Assembly: GCF_900100365.1 (NCBI RefSeq)
Contig: NZ_FNKU01000001.1
Location: 124,001-188,000, forward strand
From: Pseudomonas cannabina
GTDB lineage: Bacteria > Pseudomonadota > Gammaproteobacteria > Pseudomonadales > Pseudomonadaceae
Reading direction: 5' to 3'
Length of the DNA: 64,000 nucleotides
Shown: piece by piece, positions 35,768 through 45,059 of the stretch
Layout of the letters: every line of letters begins with the position of its first letter
Numbering within the stretch: position 1 is the stretch's first letter
The notes under the pieces: model-generated
What the model saw: the letters and a program-made list of their open reading frames with translations, nothing else
What the model was told of the DNA's origin: nothing
The model's database searches: none
Position numbers and translations under genes: made by a program

Positions 35768-35952
35768 TTTGGCCTCGTCGTCTTATCCAGTGTTGAAAGG
35801 GCTAGACCCGAACGTTCAGCGCTTCACGCTCTGACCAGCGGGTGATGCAAAAGCAGTGATCGTGCATGACCAGCGTGCCGGTCAGGTAGAGCGGTGCGCT
35901 ACAGTGAAGGCCGTCACCCACGCATCTGCGTCTGAAGGTGATTTCCCGATTA

Positions 35953-35968
35953 CTGTGTTTTTATACAG
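35953..35968 (-). promoter_or_regulatory. LexA box overlapping a minus-strand promoter
   Basis: CTGTGTTTTTATACAG fits the LexA consensus CTG-N10-CAG and is palindromic at the ends (ACTGT...ACAGT). On the minus strand, TTGATT and TATAAA with an 18-base spacer form a promoter whose -10 lies within the box. It points towards yebG; the next plus-strand gene, psiE, starts about 205 bases away. Confidence 0.8.
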
Positions 35969-36173
35969 TAAAAATGACGCAGTAATCAAGCCCTGTATAG
36001 ATAGTGGCGTATGCGCATCTTTTTTTGTCCGGCAAATGTGCCTTGCGACATCCCGTCGCGCTCTCAACCATAGCCTATGGCCCTGTTCCTGCTTTATATA
36101 CGGGCCATAAACAGATTTCACCCGCATCCGGCGGCGTCCGGTCGGCATCAACGAAGGTTCAGAGGTAAGCGTC

Positions 36174-36662
36174 ATGGGAAACAAATGGGCAGTAAAGATC
36201 AGGCATCGGGTGCACGCGCAGGCCGAGTCACTGGGCAACCTCTGCGTCGAGAGCTTTCACTTTCTGGCGCTGTTCGCCATTGGTGCAATCACTGCCTGGG
36301 CGTCAGTGGTCGCGTTTCTGGGGATGGTCGAAAAAGGCAACGTCACGGTCGATGACATCCTGTTGCTGTTCATCTATCTCGAGCTGGGGGCGATGACCGG
36401 GATTTATTTCAAGACCAACCACATGCCCGTACGCTTCCTGATCTATGTCGCGATCACCGCACTGACCCGCCTGCTGATTTCCGACGTGTCCCACCACAAT
36501 CCGCCTGACATCGGCATCATCTACCTGTGCGGCGGCATTCTGCTGCTGGCGTTTGCGATTCTGGTCGTGCGTTATGCCTCGTACAAATACCCGTCGGCGA
36601 AGATTCCCGATTCATCGAGTGCAGTCAAAGGCGCGGTGACGGAAGAGAAGGGCGAGGTCTGA
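36174..36662 (+). CDS. psiE: Phosphate-starvation-inducible protein PsiE
   Basis: A 162-residue inner-membrane protein with four hydrophobic segments (about residues 28-50, 58-78, 85-103 and 114-135) and typical PsiE features: SFHFLALFAIGAI and YLELGAMTGIYFKTNHMPVR, then NPPDIGIIYLCG. The N-terminus is basic and cytoplasmic. The function is not settled; in E. coli it is induced by phosphate and carbon starvation. GAGGTAAGC precedes the ATG. A single gene. Confidence 0.9.
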   Translation: MGNKWAVKIRHRVHAQAESLGNLCVESFHFLALFAIGAITAWASVVAFLGMVEKGNVTVDDILLLFIYLELGAMTGIYFKTNHMPVRFLIYVAITALTRLLISDVSHHNPPDIGIIYLCGGILLLAFAILVVRYASYKYPSAKIPDSSSAVKGAVTEEKGEV

Positions 36663-36768
36663 ACAAGGCATTTGATTAATATTGGGACGCTGGCGGCATC
36701 TCGAAAGATGACGCCAGGCGCTGGCTATATAGAAAGGATTGTCGAGCGACACCCGGCGGTCAGTGCCG

Positions 36769-37101
36769 TCAAACGCTGGCGTTAACCGCCGTCTGATCCC
36801 GCGACCAGGGGCCATTCGCGGGCGCGGGCGCTTTCTGCAGTGTCACGCCATCGGTCATCGCCGCCAGAATCTTGATTGCGCTCTCGCCACGCTCGATGGC
36901 GATGCCGAACTGCACGCTCTCGATAAGCTTGCGCAGGCGTTGAGGGTCGTTGCGTTGGGCCGCGCTGATCAGGCGCTTGGCAACGACTCCGCGTTCATTG
37001 GAGAGGGTCAGCATGATGCTGCCGTCCAGCCCTTGAATGCTCAGATTCACCCGATAGTCGGGGTGGAATGTGTCCGTGATCATCTGAAAAGGATTGTCCA
37101 T
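36769..37101 (-). CDS. DUF3509-family protein
   Basis: A 110-residue protein starting MDNPFQMITDTFHPDYRVNL, with GVVAKRLISAAQRNDPQRL and IESVQFGIAIERGE. This is a small family found mostly in pseudomonads, with no assigned function. AGGTGA 6 bases before the ATG supports this start over a GTG three codons earlier. Not linked to an operon; divergent from the first fecI-like gene. Confidence 0.75.
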   Translation of the reverse strand: MDNPFQMITDTFHPDYRVNLSIQGLDGSIMLTLSNERGVVAKRLISAAQRNDPQRLRKLIESVQFGIAIERGESAIKILAAMTDGVTLQKAPAPANGPWSRDQTAVNASV

Positions 37102-37227
37102 ATCATTCACCTGCTCAATGGTTCTGCATAAGTTGACCCGGTATTAGTCCTTTTGGTTCTCGATGACTGATCAGCTGTTGCGATGCTCCGACGCTTGCTG
37201 CTGAGAGGTTTTGCTGTCATCTTTTGC

Positions 37228-37246
37228 GTTAATGATAATTTTTCTT
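37228..37246 (+). promoter_or_regulatory. Fur box upstream of the first fecI-like gene
   Basis: The 19-base site GTTAATGATAATTTTTCTT matches the Fur consensus GATAATGATAATCATTATC in 14 of 19 positions and lies 20 bases before the start codon. It predicts iron repression of the sigma/anti-sigma pair. Confidence 0.7.
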
Positions 37247-37265
37247 GTTTGAGATGCATTGACGT

Positions 37266-37808
37266 ATGCGCGACTTTTCCGCCGTTGATGACGACGCCCG
37301 CCGTAGCCAGCAAATGACCGAGCTCTACAGCGACCACCATTCGTGGTTGCAGAACTGGCTGCGGAAAAAGACCGGCTGCTCGCAACGTGCCGCCGATCTT
37401 GCGCATGACGCTTTCGTTCGAATCCTGACCCTGACCGAACCGCTCAACCTCAAGGAACCGCGCGCCTTTCTGGCGACCACGGCCACTCGCTTGCTGATTG
37501 ATGGCGCGCGGCGGCGCAAGGTTGAGCGTGCGTACCTTGATGCGCTGGCGCTGCATGCCGACGAGGTCGGCATTCCCGGCCCCGAAGCGGTACACGCTGC
37601 CTTGCAGATCCTCGAGCGAATCGCCCGATTGCTTGAAGGCCTGCCCGAAAAACCGCGCCAGGCTTTCCTGCTTCATCGCCTTGATGGGCTGACGTACAGC
37701 GAAATCGCCATTCACTTGGGGGTGTCCTCCAGCATGGTCAAACAGTACATGGCAAGCGTCATGGTGCATTGCTACAAGACACTGCATGGTTCGGGCCATT
37801 TTGCATGA
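37266..37808 (+). CDS. FecI-type ECF sigma factor
   Basis: A 180-residue protein with sigma-2 (about residues 25-90; HDAFVRILTLTEPLNLKEPR, FLATTATRLLIDGARRR) and sigma-4 (about 110-165; LEGLPEKPRQAFLLHRLDGL, YSEIAIHLGVSSSMVKQYM). It belongs to the iron-starvation group. The following fecR overlaps by 4 bases (ATGA). Its target should be the TonB receptor gene at 39542. The ribosome binding site is weak, so a start 16 codons downstream (MTELYSDHH) remains possible. Confidence 0.92.
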   Translation: MRDFSAVDDDARRSQQMTELYSDHHSWLQNWLRKKTGCSQRAADLAHDAFVRILTLTEPLNLKEPRAFLATTATRLLIDGARRRKVERAYLDALALHADEVGIPGPEAVHAALQILERIARLLEGLPEKPRQAFLLHRLDGLTYSEIAIHLGVSSSMVKQYMASVMVHCYKTLHGSGHFA

Positions 37809-38767
37809 GCGACAGGCACGAACCCTCCGAACGGATGATTGGCGAAGCCGCTGAATGGCTGGCGGTGCTGCACGACGATTCAATCAGTGCGGCTGACAGA
37901 GAGGCCTTCGAACACTGGCGGCAGGCCGATCCCCGGCATGAAGTTGCACTGTCACGCATGCAGTCGTTGTGGGGCAGTTTCGATGAAGTGTCCGACACGT
38001 CTGCGAGAGTCGCGCTTCGGCAAACATTCGCACCTGCGGGGGCAAAACCAGGCTCGCGTGCAGTGCAGGCGCTGGCTTTGGTCGGAGTTTTAGTGTGCGG
38101 CTGGATGAGCGTCGAGCGTCTGCCCGTCTGGATGGCCGATCAACAGACAGCGGTTGGCGAGCGGCGTGAGTTTTCCCTCGCCGACGGCAGCCAGATGCAA
38201 TTGAACAGTGGCTCGGCGCTGAATGTTAAATTCGATGGACGGCAGCGGGTCGTCGAATTGCTGGCCGGTGAACTGTGGGTTGAGGTGGCCAAAGATGTGC
38301 AGCGACCGTTTGTGGTGCGCACTGATCAGGGCACGATCACGGCTTTGGGCACGCGCTTTGTGGTGCGGCGTGGCGAAGAGAGCACCACGGTCAGCGTGCT
38401 GGAATCCGCCATCGCCGCCCAGGCCAACACGGCGGACGTCGTCAACGTGGCTACCGGTCAGCAGGCGCTGCTCAAGGATGGTCGGGTGCAGACGCCGCAC
38501 GCACTGGGCAACGAGGATCCGGCGGACTGGACGCGGGGCTTGCTTCGGGTCGATGACCGGCCGCTGAGTGAAGTGCTGCAAACCCTCGCGAATTATCGCC
38601 ATGGCTTGCTGCGCTTCGATGCACAGGCGCTGCAAGGGATGCGGGTGTCTGGCGTGTTCCGGCTGGATGACACCGATGCGGCGCTGGCCACGCTGTCCGA
38701 TAACCTGCCGATCAAGGTCAAGCGGTTTACCGATCTGTTGGTGCGCGTCACACCGGCTGACCGATAG
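37805..38767 (+). CDS. FecR-type anti-sigma factor/signal transducer
   Basis: A 320-residue inner-membrane protein. The N-terminal DUF4880 part (residues 10-60; EWLAVLHDDSISAADREAFE) faces the cytoplasm, one membrane segment follows (about 88-105), then the periplasmic FecR domain (REFSLADGSQMQLNSGSALN, ELLAGELWVEVAKD) and a C-terminal STN-like part (GVFRLDDTDAALATLSDNLP). It passes the receptor signal to the sigma factor. The start is fixed by the ATGA overlap. Confidence 0.92.
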   Translation: MSDRHEPSERMIGEAAEWLAVLHDDSISAADREAFEHWRQADPRHEVALSRMQSLWGSFDEVSDTSARVALRQTFAPAGAKPGSRAVQALALVGVLVCGWMSVERLPVWMADQQTAVGERREFSLADGSQMQLNSGSALNVKFDGRQRVVELLAGELWVEVAKDVQRPFVVRTDQGTITALGTRFVVRRGEESTTVSVLESAIAAQANTADVVNVATGQQALLKDGRVQTPHALGNEDPADWTRGLLRVDDRPLSEVLQTLANYRHGLLRFDAQALQGMRVSGVFRLDDTDAALATLSDNLPIKVKRFTDLLVRVTPADR

Positions 38768-38784
38768 CCGCGCCAAGAGCAAAA

Positions 38785-38810
38785 AGGGCGAGCCGTCTCC
38801 GGTTCGCCCT
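38785..38810. terminator. Bidirectional terminator between fecR and the HPF gene
   Basis: Stem AGGGCGAGCC/GGTTCGCCCT with a 6-base loop and one mismatch, flanked by five A on the left and CTGTTT on the right, between the stops of two convergent genes. On the minus strand it has a T run. Confidence 0.75.
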
Positions 38811-38863
38811 CTGTTTACAAACCGTATCGGTTAACAAAATGTGTCAAACATTAACTCAGATAA

Positions 38864-39295
38864 TCAGCTCAGACGAGCGGCTTCTTTCTCCTGCTCTTTT
38901 TCCAGAAATTCTTCTTCCAGCAACGCATCCGGGCTGATCGGATCGTCGTCCTGCTCGGCCAGGGCCGGGGTGGCGCCGCGTTTGCTGCCTCGCAACTTGC
39001 CGAACAGATGTTCAAGGGCGTGATCGAGTTTCACGGCTGCGCCATCCACTGCCTGATCTACCGTATCGGCCTTGTGGGAAACGGAAATGGGCTGGTGTCC
39101 TTTTGGCCGGGCTTCCATCTGGCATTTGATGTCATGCGGGCCGGGCTTGTCGCCGTTTTCATCGCGGATATGGACTTCCACGCGAGTCAGGTTTTCGTCG
39201 TAGTGTTCGAGCGTGCTTTCAACGGTGCTACGGACCCACTCCTCCAGTCGGATACTGCTTTCGATGTGATTATCGCTATTGACCTGGATTTGCAT
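38864..39295 (-). CDS. HPF/RaiA-family ribosome-associated protein
   Basis: A 143-residue protein starting MQIQVNSDNHIESSIRLEEW. The HPF/RaiA fold covers residues about 1-100 (VEVHIRDENGDKPGPHDIKC, HKADTVDQAVDGAAVKLDHA), then an acidic tail (EQDDDPISPDALLEEEFLEK). It is longer than the short RpoN-linked HPF and is probably a second family member; ribosome binding is inferred from the fold. AAGGA precedes the ATG. It sits between fecR and the receptor gene on the other strand, an unexpected place. Confidence 0.85.
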   Translation of the reverse strand: MQIQVNSDNHIESSIRLEEWVRSTVESTLEHYDENLTRVEVHIRDENGDKPGPHDIKCQMEARPKGHQPISVSHKADTVDQAVDGAAVKLDHALEHLFGKLRGSKRGATPALAEQDDDPISPDALLEEEFLEKEQEKEAARLS

Positions 39296-39541
39296 AGTTA
39301 ATCCTTATTAGGGCTTGCTCGTGCGAGGCTGGACTGTGCGATTCCCTGCGGAATCGATTTCGTTTGCACTCAGTCACAGTGTTGGCGGCAATGGCCTGAC
39401 AATTCAACCCCAATATGTAAGAAATATTTCGCAGTAAAAAACCTGGACAGTCATTTGAATGAAAATCTGTCTCATTCGCTGTCTGTTTTGCGCAGGTGTG
39501 CGTCAAGGCTAAGGAAACCCAATCGATACCAAGGATCTGTC

Positions 39542-42043
39542 ATGCCCCGTCCCGCCAGTTCGCTGCACCCCTTGGCACTTGCCGTTCTGATGGCCTGTGC
39601 AGCGCTGCCGTCGCACGCCGCCGAATCTTCCCTGCCAGAGGCCGGCGTCAGCTCGGCGCGCAGCTTTTCGATACCGGCGGGTGATCTGAGCCAGGTGCTC
39701 AACACCTTTTCGGAGCAGGCAGGCCTGGCGTTGGCGTTCGATCCGGCGCTGACCCAAGGCAAGCGCAGCAACGGTGTGCAGGGGCGGTACAGCCCGGACG
39801 AGGCGATTGCCCGTCTGTTAAGCGGCAGCGGGTTGCGGGCCATGGCGTTGTCGACCAGTCGTTATCGCATCGAGGCCGCGCCCGAGGCGATCGAAGGTTC
39901 GATGGAATTGCAGGCCACCACGATCAGCGGCGCGTCGCAATTCGAGACCGCCACCGGGCCGGTAAGCGGTTATGTGGCCACGCGCGGGCTGTCGGCGACC
40001 AAGACCGACACGGCGCTGATTGAAACGCCGCAGTCGATCTCGGTAGTGACAAAGGATCAGATGAAAGCCCAGGGGGCGGAGAATCTTAGCCAGATGTTGC
40101 GTTACAGCGCGGCAGTGGTGCCCGAAACGCGCGGCTCGACGGCGTCGCGTCTGGACATGCTGAGCATCCGCGGCTTCTCGCCCGCACTGTATCTGGACGC
40201 GCTGCGCATGCCGGACAACCGCGACGCCGCGCCGCAGAAGGATGCGTTCGATCTGGAGCGGGTGGAAGTGCTGCGCGGCCCTGCGTCGGTGTTATACGGG
40301 CAGGCCAGCCCCAGCGGCGTGGTGAACATGGTCAGCAAATTGCCGACCGAAACGCCGTTTCACGAGATCGGTCTGACGTATGGCACCTTCAACAAGAAAC
40401 GCACCACGTTCGATTTCGGCGGCCCTGTCGATGATCAGGGCGTGTATTCCTATCGCCTGTCCGGGCTCTACGATGACGCCGACGGCCAGATCGAACACAC
40501 CGAGACCCGTCGCCAGTCAATTGCGTCGGCCTTCACCTGGCGGCCCAGTGACGATACGTCGCTGACCCTGCTGGCCAATTATCAGAGCGACCCCAAAGGC
40601 GCGTCTTATGGCTCGATGCCTGCTTACGGCTCGGTCGTGGACAGCCCGACCGGACGGCACATCGATTTCGATTTTTATGATGGCGAGAAGGATTTCGAAA
40701 AGAGCGACCGTGAATACCATGCGGTGGGTTATCTGTTCGAGCACCACCTGAACGACGTCTGGACCTTCCGCCAGAACGCCCGCTATATGCGCAGTGAAGG
40801 GGTTTATCGCAGCATCTACAACGGCTGGGGCACATTGCGACCTGACTATCGCACCTCCGAACGCGCCACCATTGCCACCGACGTGAATCTCGATTCGTAC
40901 ACGATCGATAATCAGATGCAGGCCAATTTCGACACCGGGCCGTTGCAGCACACGTTGTTGCTGGGCGCGGATTACCAGAACACCAGCACCGACACCCAGG
41001 CGGGCTATGACCTGGGGCCGACGCTGGATATTTTCAAGCCGGTCTACGGCTCGCCCATTGCGGTCCCGGCCTATACCGAGTCGAGCACGCAGCGTGATCA
41101 GCAAAAAGGCCTGTACCTGCAAGAGCAGTTGAAATGGGAGAAGTGGGTGTTGTTGCTGGGCGGCCGTTACGATTGGGCCGAGAGCAGCAATAGTTCCACC
41201 AACCTGACTTCCCGGAACAAGACCCGGTCTTCTGCCAACAGCGAAGCATTCACCGGGCGCCTTGGGCTGGTTTACCTGTTCGATAACGGGCTGGCGCCTT
41301 ACATCAGCTATTCCGAATCCTTCGAGCCGCAAACCGGTACGGGCCAGGGCGGTTCACTGTTCGAGCCGACCGAGGGCACGCAATACGAACTCGGTATCAA
41401 GTATCAGCCCCCCGGCAGTAACAGTTTCATCACCGCCGCGATTTTCGACCTGCGCCGCGCCAACGTGCTGACTCAGGACCCGGAAGGCAATATGTGTAAC
41501 GGCTCGGTTTGTCAGGTTCAGACCGGTGAAGTGCAGTCGCGTGGTTTCGAGCTGGAAGGCAAAGCCAGCCTGAACGACAACCTGGACATCACTGCGGCGT
41601 ATGCCTATCTGGATAACCGGGTGACCAAGTCCAACAACGTGGTCAACGTGACCTCCGGCATCATCGGAGACGCCCCGGGTGCCGAGGTCGCTGTAAAAGG
41701 TACAACGGCACCCGCCATTCCACGTCATACCGCGTCGGCATGGGTGGATTACACGTTTCATGACGGGCAGTTGAAAGGCGCTGGTGTGGGCGGCGGTGCG
41801 CGTTATGTGGGGTCGAGCTGGGGTGATGAAGCCAACACCCTGAAAGTGCCGGGCTACACATTGATCGACGCCGCAGTGCACTACGACATCCCGAACATCA
41901 GCAACACCATGGACAACCTGCGACTGGCGCTGAACGTCACCAACCTGGCCAACAAGGAATACGTCGCGTCGTGCTACACCTATTCATGGTGCTGGTACGG
42001 CTCGCAACGCACCGTGCAGGCGAGTGCTACTTATCGGTGGTGA
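39542..42043 (+). CDS. TonB-dependent siderophore receptor with STN signalling domain
   Basis: An 833-residue outer-membrane receptor. After the signal peptide (ending SHAAES) an STN domain follows (about residues 40-120; SFSIPAGDLSQVLNTFSEQA), then the plug (TPQSISVVTKDQMKAQGAEN, VLRGPASVLYGQASPSGVVN) and a 22-strand barrel ending VQASATYRW. The Cys pair near the C-terminus (SCYTYSWCWYG) resembles FhuA/FoxA-type ferric hydroxamate receptors; the ligand is not certain. The STN domain fits signalling to the FecR/FecI pair upstream. The conserved ATG (MPRPASSLHP) is used. Confidence 0.92.
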   Translation: MPRPASSLHPLALAVLMACAALPSHAAESSLPEAGVSSARSFSIPAGDLSQVLNTFSEQAGLALAFDPALTQGKRSNGVQGRYSPDEAIARLLSGSGLRAMALSTSRYRIEAAPEAIEGSMELQATTISGASQFETATGPVSGYVATRGLSATKTDTALIETPQSISVVTKDQMKAQGAENLSQMLRYSAAVVPETRGSTASRLDMLSIRGFSPALYLDALRMPDNRDAAPQKDAFDLERVEVLRGPASVLYGQASPSGVVNMVSKLPTETPFHEIGLTYGTFNKKRTTFDFGGPVDDQGVYSYRLSGLYDDADGQIEHTETRRQSIASAFTWRPSDDTSLTLLANYQSDPKGASYGSMPAYGSVVDSPTGRHIDFDFYDGEKDFEKSDREYHAVGYLFEHHLNDVWTFRQNARYMRSEGVYRSIYNGWGTLRPDYRTSERATIATDVNLDSYTIDNQMQANFDTGPLQHTLLLGADYQNTSTDTQAGYDLGPTLDIFKPVYGSPIAVPAYTESSTQRDQQKGLYLQEQLKWEKWVLLLGGRYDWAESSNSSTNLTSRNKTRSSANSEAFTGRLGLVYLFDNGLAPYISYSESFEPQTGTGQGGSLFEPTEGTQYELGIKYQPPGSNSFITAAIFDLRRANVLTQDPEGNMCNGSVCQVQTGEVQSRGFELEGKASLNDNLDITAAYAYLDNRVTKSNNVVNVTSGIIGDAPGAEVAVKGTTAPAIPRHTASAWVDYTFHDGQLKGAGVGGGARYVGSSWGDEANTLKVPGYTLIDAAVHYDIPNISNTMDNLRLALNVTNLANKEYVASCYTYSWCWYGSQRTVQASATYRW

Positions 42044-42106
42044 GGGGGGGCTCCCTTCACGCTACTACGCTCCAGCGCTCATCGTGATATATAAGTCCGT
42101 TTCTGA

Positions 42107-42164
42107 TTCTGCCCGTAGGGCGTGGGAGCGGACCGGGCGACGCTCCCACGCCCTGCGGGCAGAA
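42107..42164. repeat. Long hairpin between convergent receptor genes
   Basis: Arms of 24 bases match at 23 positions and enclose a 10-base loop. The inner core carries GTGGGAGCG/CGCTCCCAC, as in the REP-type repeats of this genome. It may block transcription from both sides, though no T run follows. Confidence 0.7.
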
Positions 42165-42232
42165 GCTTTAAAGCAAGTCCCTCGGGCTCCTCAAGGCTTG
42201 CGTATAACGATGAATGCTCCCGAGTACAAATA

Positions 42233-42261
42233 CGTTATGTGACGCTCCGAGTCACATAACG
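42233..42261. terminator. Hairpin near the fecA 3' end
   Basis: A perfect 11-base-pair stem (CGTTATGTGAC/GTCACATAACG) with a 7-base loop, 31 bases past the fecA stop codon. Probably a terminator for fecA; no T run on that strand. Confidence 0.55.
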
Positions 42262-42292
42262 GGGGGACGTAAATCCTGTGTTCTTTTGAAAA

Positions 42293-44641
42293 CTAGAACG
42301 CAACCGACGTCTGTACGTACACCGTGCGCGGTTCGCCGACGTATTTGCCGCGGTTGTTGTCGTCGAACGAGCGGGTGTAGTACTGGCGGTTGAAGATGTT
42401 CTTCATCCCGACGGCGACATTGAGGTCGGACAGTTGCGGGCCGAAGTCGTAGTTGGCGCGTGTGCTGAACAGCATGTAGCCAGGGATCTTGCCGGTACTG
42501 CCATCGGCGCTTTGGGCTGCCGTGTTGGCGTTGTCGGCAAACTGATCGCTCTGGAATGAACTGTCCAGGTTCAACTTCCACGGTCCTTCGGTGTAGCTGA
42601 CGCCCATGGTGCCTTTATGCTTCGATGAGAACGGCACGCGGTTGCCCTTGTTCGGGCCGTCTTCACGAATCGTCGCGTCAACGAACGCATAGGTCGCGTA
42701 GACGTCGTAGCCGGCCAATGCCGGGTTCAGCCCTTCCAGCGCGTAATTGACGCTGGTCTCGATACCTTGATGGCGCGTCTCGCCGCGTGCGATCACGGTG
42801 TCGTTGGTCTGATTGCTGTCGTATTGATTGTCGAAGTTGATCAGGAACGCGCCGATCTCGGCACGCAGGTTGCCGTTGTCATAACGCGTGCCCAGCTCCC
42901 AGGTACGTGCCTTTTCCGGTTTGACTTCATCCCCGGTCACGCGATTGGGCATCTGGCTGTATTGCACGCTGCCGAACGAACCTTCGGTGTTGGCGTACAG
43001 GTTCCAGGTGTCGGTCAGGTGATAGAGCACGTTCAACGCAGGCAGTGCGGTGCTGTAGTCGCCCTGATACCGGGCGTTGGTCAGGTTGTTGTTCTGCGCG
43101 GTGTCGATCATCTCGTAGCGAACGCCGGGCGTGATGGTCCACTTGCCGATATCGATACGGTCATCGATATAGAACGCATGCGCTTCGGTCGCGCCGCGCG
43201 TATCGCGGTCGTTGCGGCTGCCGGTGGTTGGCAGCTTGCCGGTCACCGGTTCGCGATAGCGCAGTTCATGACCGGCTTCGTTGACATAGCGATAGCCGAC
43301 GCCGACTTCATGCCAGGTTTCGCCCAGGGCAAAGCCTTGCGAGAAACGTGTTTCCAGGCCGCGCACCCAGTATTCGCGGGGCGACAGGGAAACGAAGCTG
43401 CCTTGGTCGAGGTAGCCGCTGCGCAGGGTTTTGGTGAAGAACGTGTTGGCGGTGAAAACGCGCGCATCCTGTTCGTAGCGATAACCGAAGTTGAACATCG
43501 TGCGGCGGCCCCAGAACTTGTCTTTCAGGCGCGTCGACTGGTACGGATCGGCATCGTAGTCGGCGACGTTGAGACCGCCGGGCATCTGCGCTTCGCCTTC
43601 GTAGTATTGGGCCATGGCGTTGAGGCTGTTGGCCTCGTCGATCTGGTATTTACCCTTGAGAATCAGGTCGTCGATTTCGGTGTCGCTGTGCTCGCGCCAG
43701 TCACCGCCACGCACGCCGGAATACAGAATCGCGCCGCCCAGGCCGTTGTCTGCGGTGCCGCCGGCCAGCAGGTTGCCAGTGGTCTTGAAGCCATCATGGC
43801 TGGACGACGGGCTGGTTTCGGTCTGGATGCCGCCTTTGAGGGTGGGTGCGTCAGGAATCGCACGGGTCACGAAGTTGACGATGCCGCCCACGTTCTGCGG
43901 GCCGTAACGAACGGCGCCGCCGCCACGTACCACGTCGACAGCGTCCATGTTGCCCATGCTGATCGGCGCGAAAGACAGTTGCGGCTGGCCATAAGGCGCA
44001 AACGGCACCGGGATGCCGTCCATCAGCACCGTGGAGCGCGATGCCAGACGCGGGTTGAGGCCGCGAATGCCGAAGTTCAGCGCCATGTCATGGCTGCCGG
44101 TGCCGTTGTTGTCCGGTGCATTGACGCCGGGAATACGGTTGAGCACTTCGCGCGCCGACGTCGCCCCGACGCGCTCGAATTCTTCGCGGCGGATCACGTC
44201 GCGCGCGCCCGGGTGTTCGAAAACGTTGGTCTGTTGTGCTTCGCCCAGCCAGTCGCCCACCACGGTAGAGGCGCCCAGCTCGATCGGAGCGCCAGCCGCA
44301 TTGGCCGATTGCAGGGTAAAGCCGTTGTTGCCGTCCGCCATGGCCTGCAAACCGGTGCCTTCGAGCAAGGCATTCAGGCCTTGCTCAGGTGTGTACTGAC
44401 CTTCCAGCCCGCGGCTTTTCAAACCGCTGGTGATCTGCGAGCCGTAAGAAATCAGCACGCCCGATTCACGACCGAATTGGCTCAACGCGGCCTCAAGCTC
44501 ACTCGGTGCAATGTGATACACCTTGGGAGCTACGTCCGCCGCGTATGCCAGCGACAGGCTGCCGACCGAGAGGCTGGCGCCGAAAATGACGTGACGCAAC
44601 GTGCGCACCAACGGAGAAAGCTGGGTAGGGCGGGCTGACAT
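42293..44641 (-). CDS. fecA: Ferric citrate-type TonB-dependent receptor FecA
   Basis: A 782-residue receptor: signal peptide (ending AYAADV), STN domain (about residues 40-115; YHIAPSELEAALSQFGRESG), plug (VLNRIPGVNAPDNNGTGSHD, VVRGGGAVRYGPQNVGGIVN) and barrel ending VYVQTSVAF. The C-terminal YYTRSFDDNNRGKYVGEPRT is close to FecA of E. coli, as is the plug. It imports ferric dicitrate and signals through the neighbouring FecR and FecI. It lies 544 bases from fecR, with a repeat element in between, so it has its own promoter. Confidence 0.92.
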   Translation of the reverse strand: MSARPTQLSPLVRTLRHVIFGASLSVGSLSLAYAADVAPKVYHIAPSELEAALSQFGRESGVLISYGSQITSGLKSRGLEGQYTPEQGLNALLEGTGLQAMADGNNGFTLQSANAAGAPIELGASTVVGDWLGEAQQTNVFEHPGARDVIRREEFERVGATSAREVLNRIPGVNAPDNNGTGSHDMALNFGIRGLNPRLASRSTVLMDGIPVPFAPYGQPQLSFAPISMGNMDAVDVVRGGGAVRYGPQNVGGIVNFVTRAIPDAPTLKGGIQTETSPSSSHDGFKTTGNLLAGGTADNGLGGAILYSGVRGGDWREHSDTEIDDLILKGKYQIDEANSLNAMAQYYEGEAQMPGGLNVADYDADPYQSTRLKDKFWGRRTMFNFGYRYEQDARVFTANTFFTKTLRSGYLDQGSFVSLSPREYWVRGLETRFSQGFALGETWHEVGVGYRYVNEAGHELRYREPVTGKLPTTGSRNDRDTRGATEAHAFYIDDRIDIGKWTITPGVRYEMIDTAQNNNLTNARYQGDYSTALPALNVLYHLTDTWNLYANTEGSFGSVQYSQMPNRVTGDEVKPEKARTWELGTRYDNGNLRAEIGAFLINFDNQYDSNQTNDTVIARGETRHQGIETSVNYALEGLNPALAGYDVYATYAFVDATIREDGPNKGNRVPFSSKHKGTMGVSYTEGPWKLNLDSSFQSDQFADNANTAAQSADGSTGKIPGYMLFSTRANYDFGPQLSDLNVAVGMKNIFNRQYYTRSFDDNNRGKYVGEPRTVYVQTSVAF

Positions 44642-44828
44642 GCAGGAGTCCTTTGACCGGAAGGTTGAGAAGTGCTTTCCTTTTCTGTCACACGAGCAAC
44701 CGAAAACAGCTCACGTTTTTTGAAATTATTTGCAGAGGGCTCATCTGCGGTTGCGAGCACTTATAAAAGCGCTTTTTTATCACGATGGCACCGGCGACGC
44801 AGATTGCGACGTAAGTGACGGCTGAGTC

Positions 44829-44993
44829 CTGTCGCTGATCCGGGGGATGCGAGGCAGGACGCCGAGCAAGCCGCACCGGGCCATGGATGGCCCGTTGCGG
44901 CGGCCCCCGGATCAGTGACAGGGCGAAGGAACCCGACGAAGTCGGGCCGGAAACGGAGCCGGGACTTTGCCTACTTTGGTCCCTCAAAGTAGG
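44829..44993. repeat. Large palindromic intergenic repeat element
   Basis: Outer arms at 44829-44846 and 44904-44921 match in 17 of 18 bases; the centre holds the perfect GGGCCAT-GG-ATGGCCC. Next to it is a second hairpin, CCTACTTTG/CAAAGTAGG (44970-44993). A minus-strand frame is open across it but has the low-complexity look of a repeat-derived frame and is left out. From memory, similar blocks recur in pseudomonad spacers; this was not checked. It lies in the promoter region of fecA. Confidence 0.65.
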
Positions 44994-45059
44994 GCGCCGT
45001 AAGGGCGCAAAGGTGACCTGAGTCAGAAACAAACATCACTGACATCGCAAAACCTCTGT

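Noticed and set aside
42767..44638. Very long plus-strand open frame opposite fecA
   Set aside because: Shadow of fecA codon use in a GC-rich genome; its composition is biased and fecA is clearly the real gene.
44688..45032. 114-codon minus-strand frame over the palindromic element
   Set aside because: It follows the repeat and has Pro/Ser/Arg-rich low-complexity composition; no start signal.
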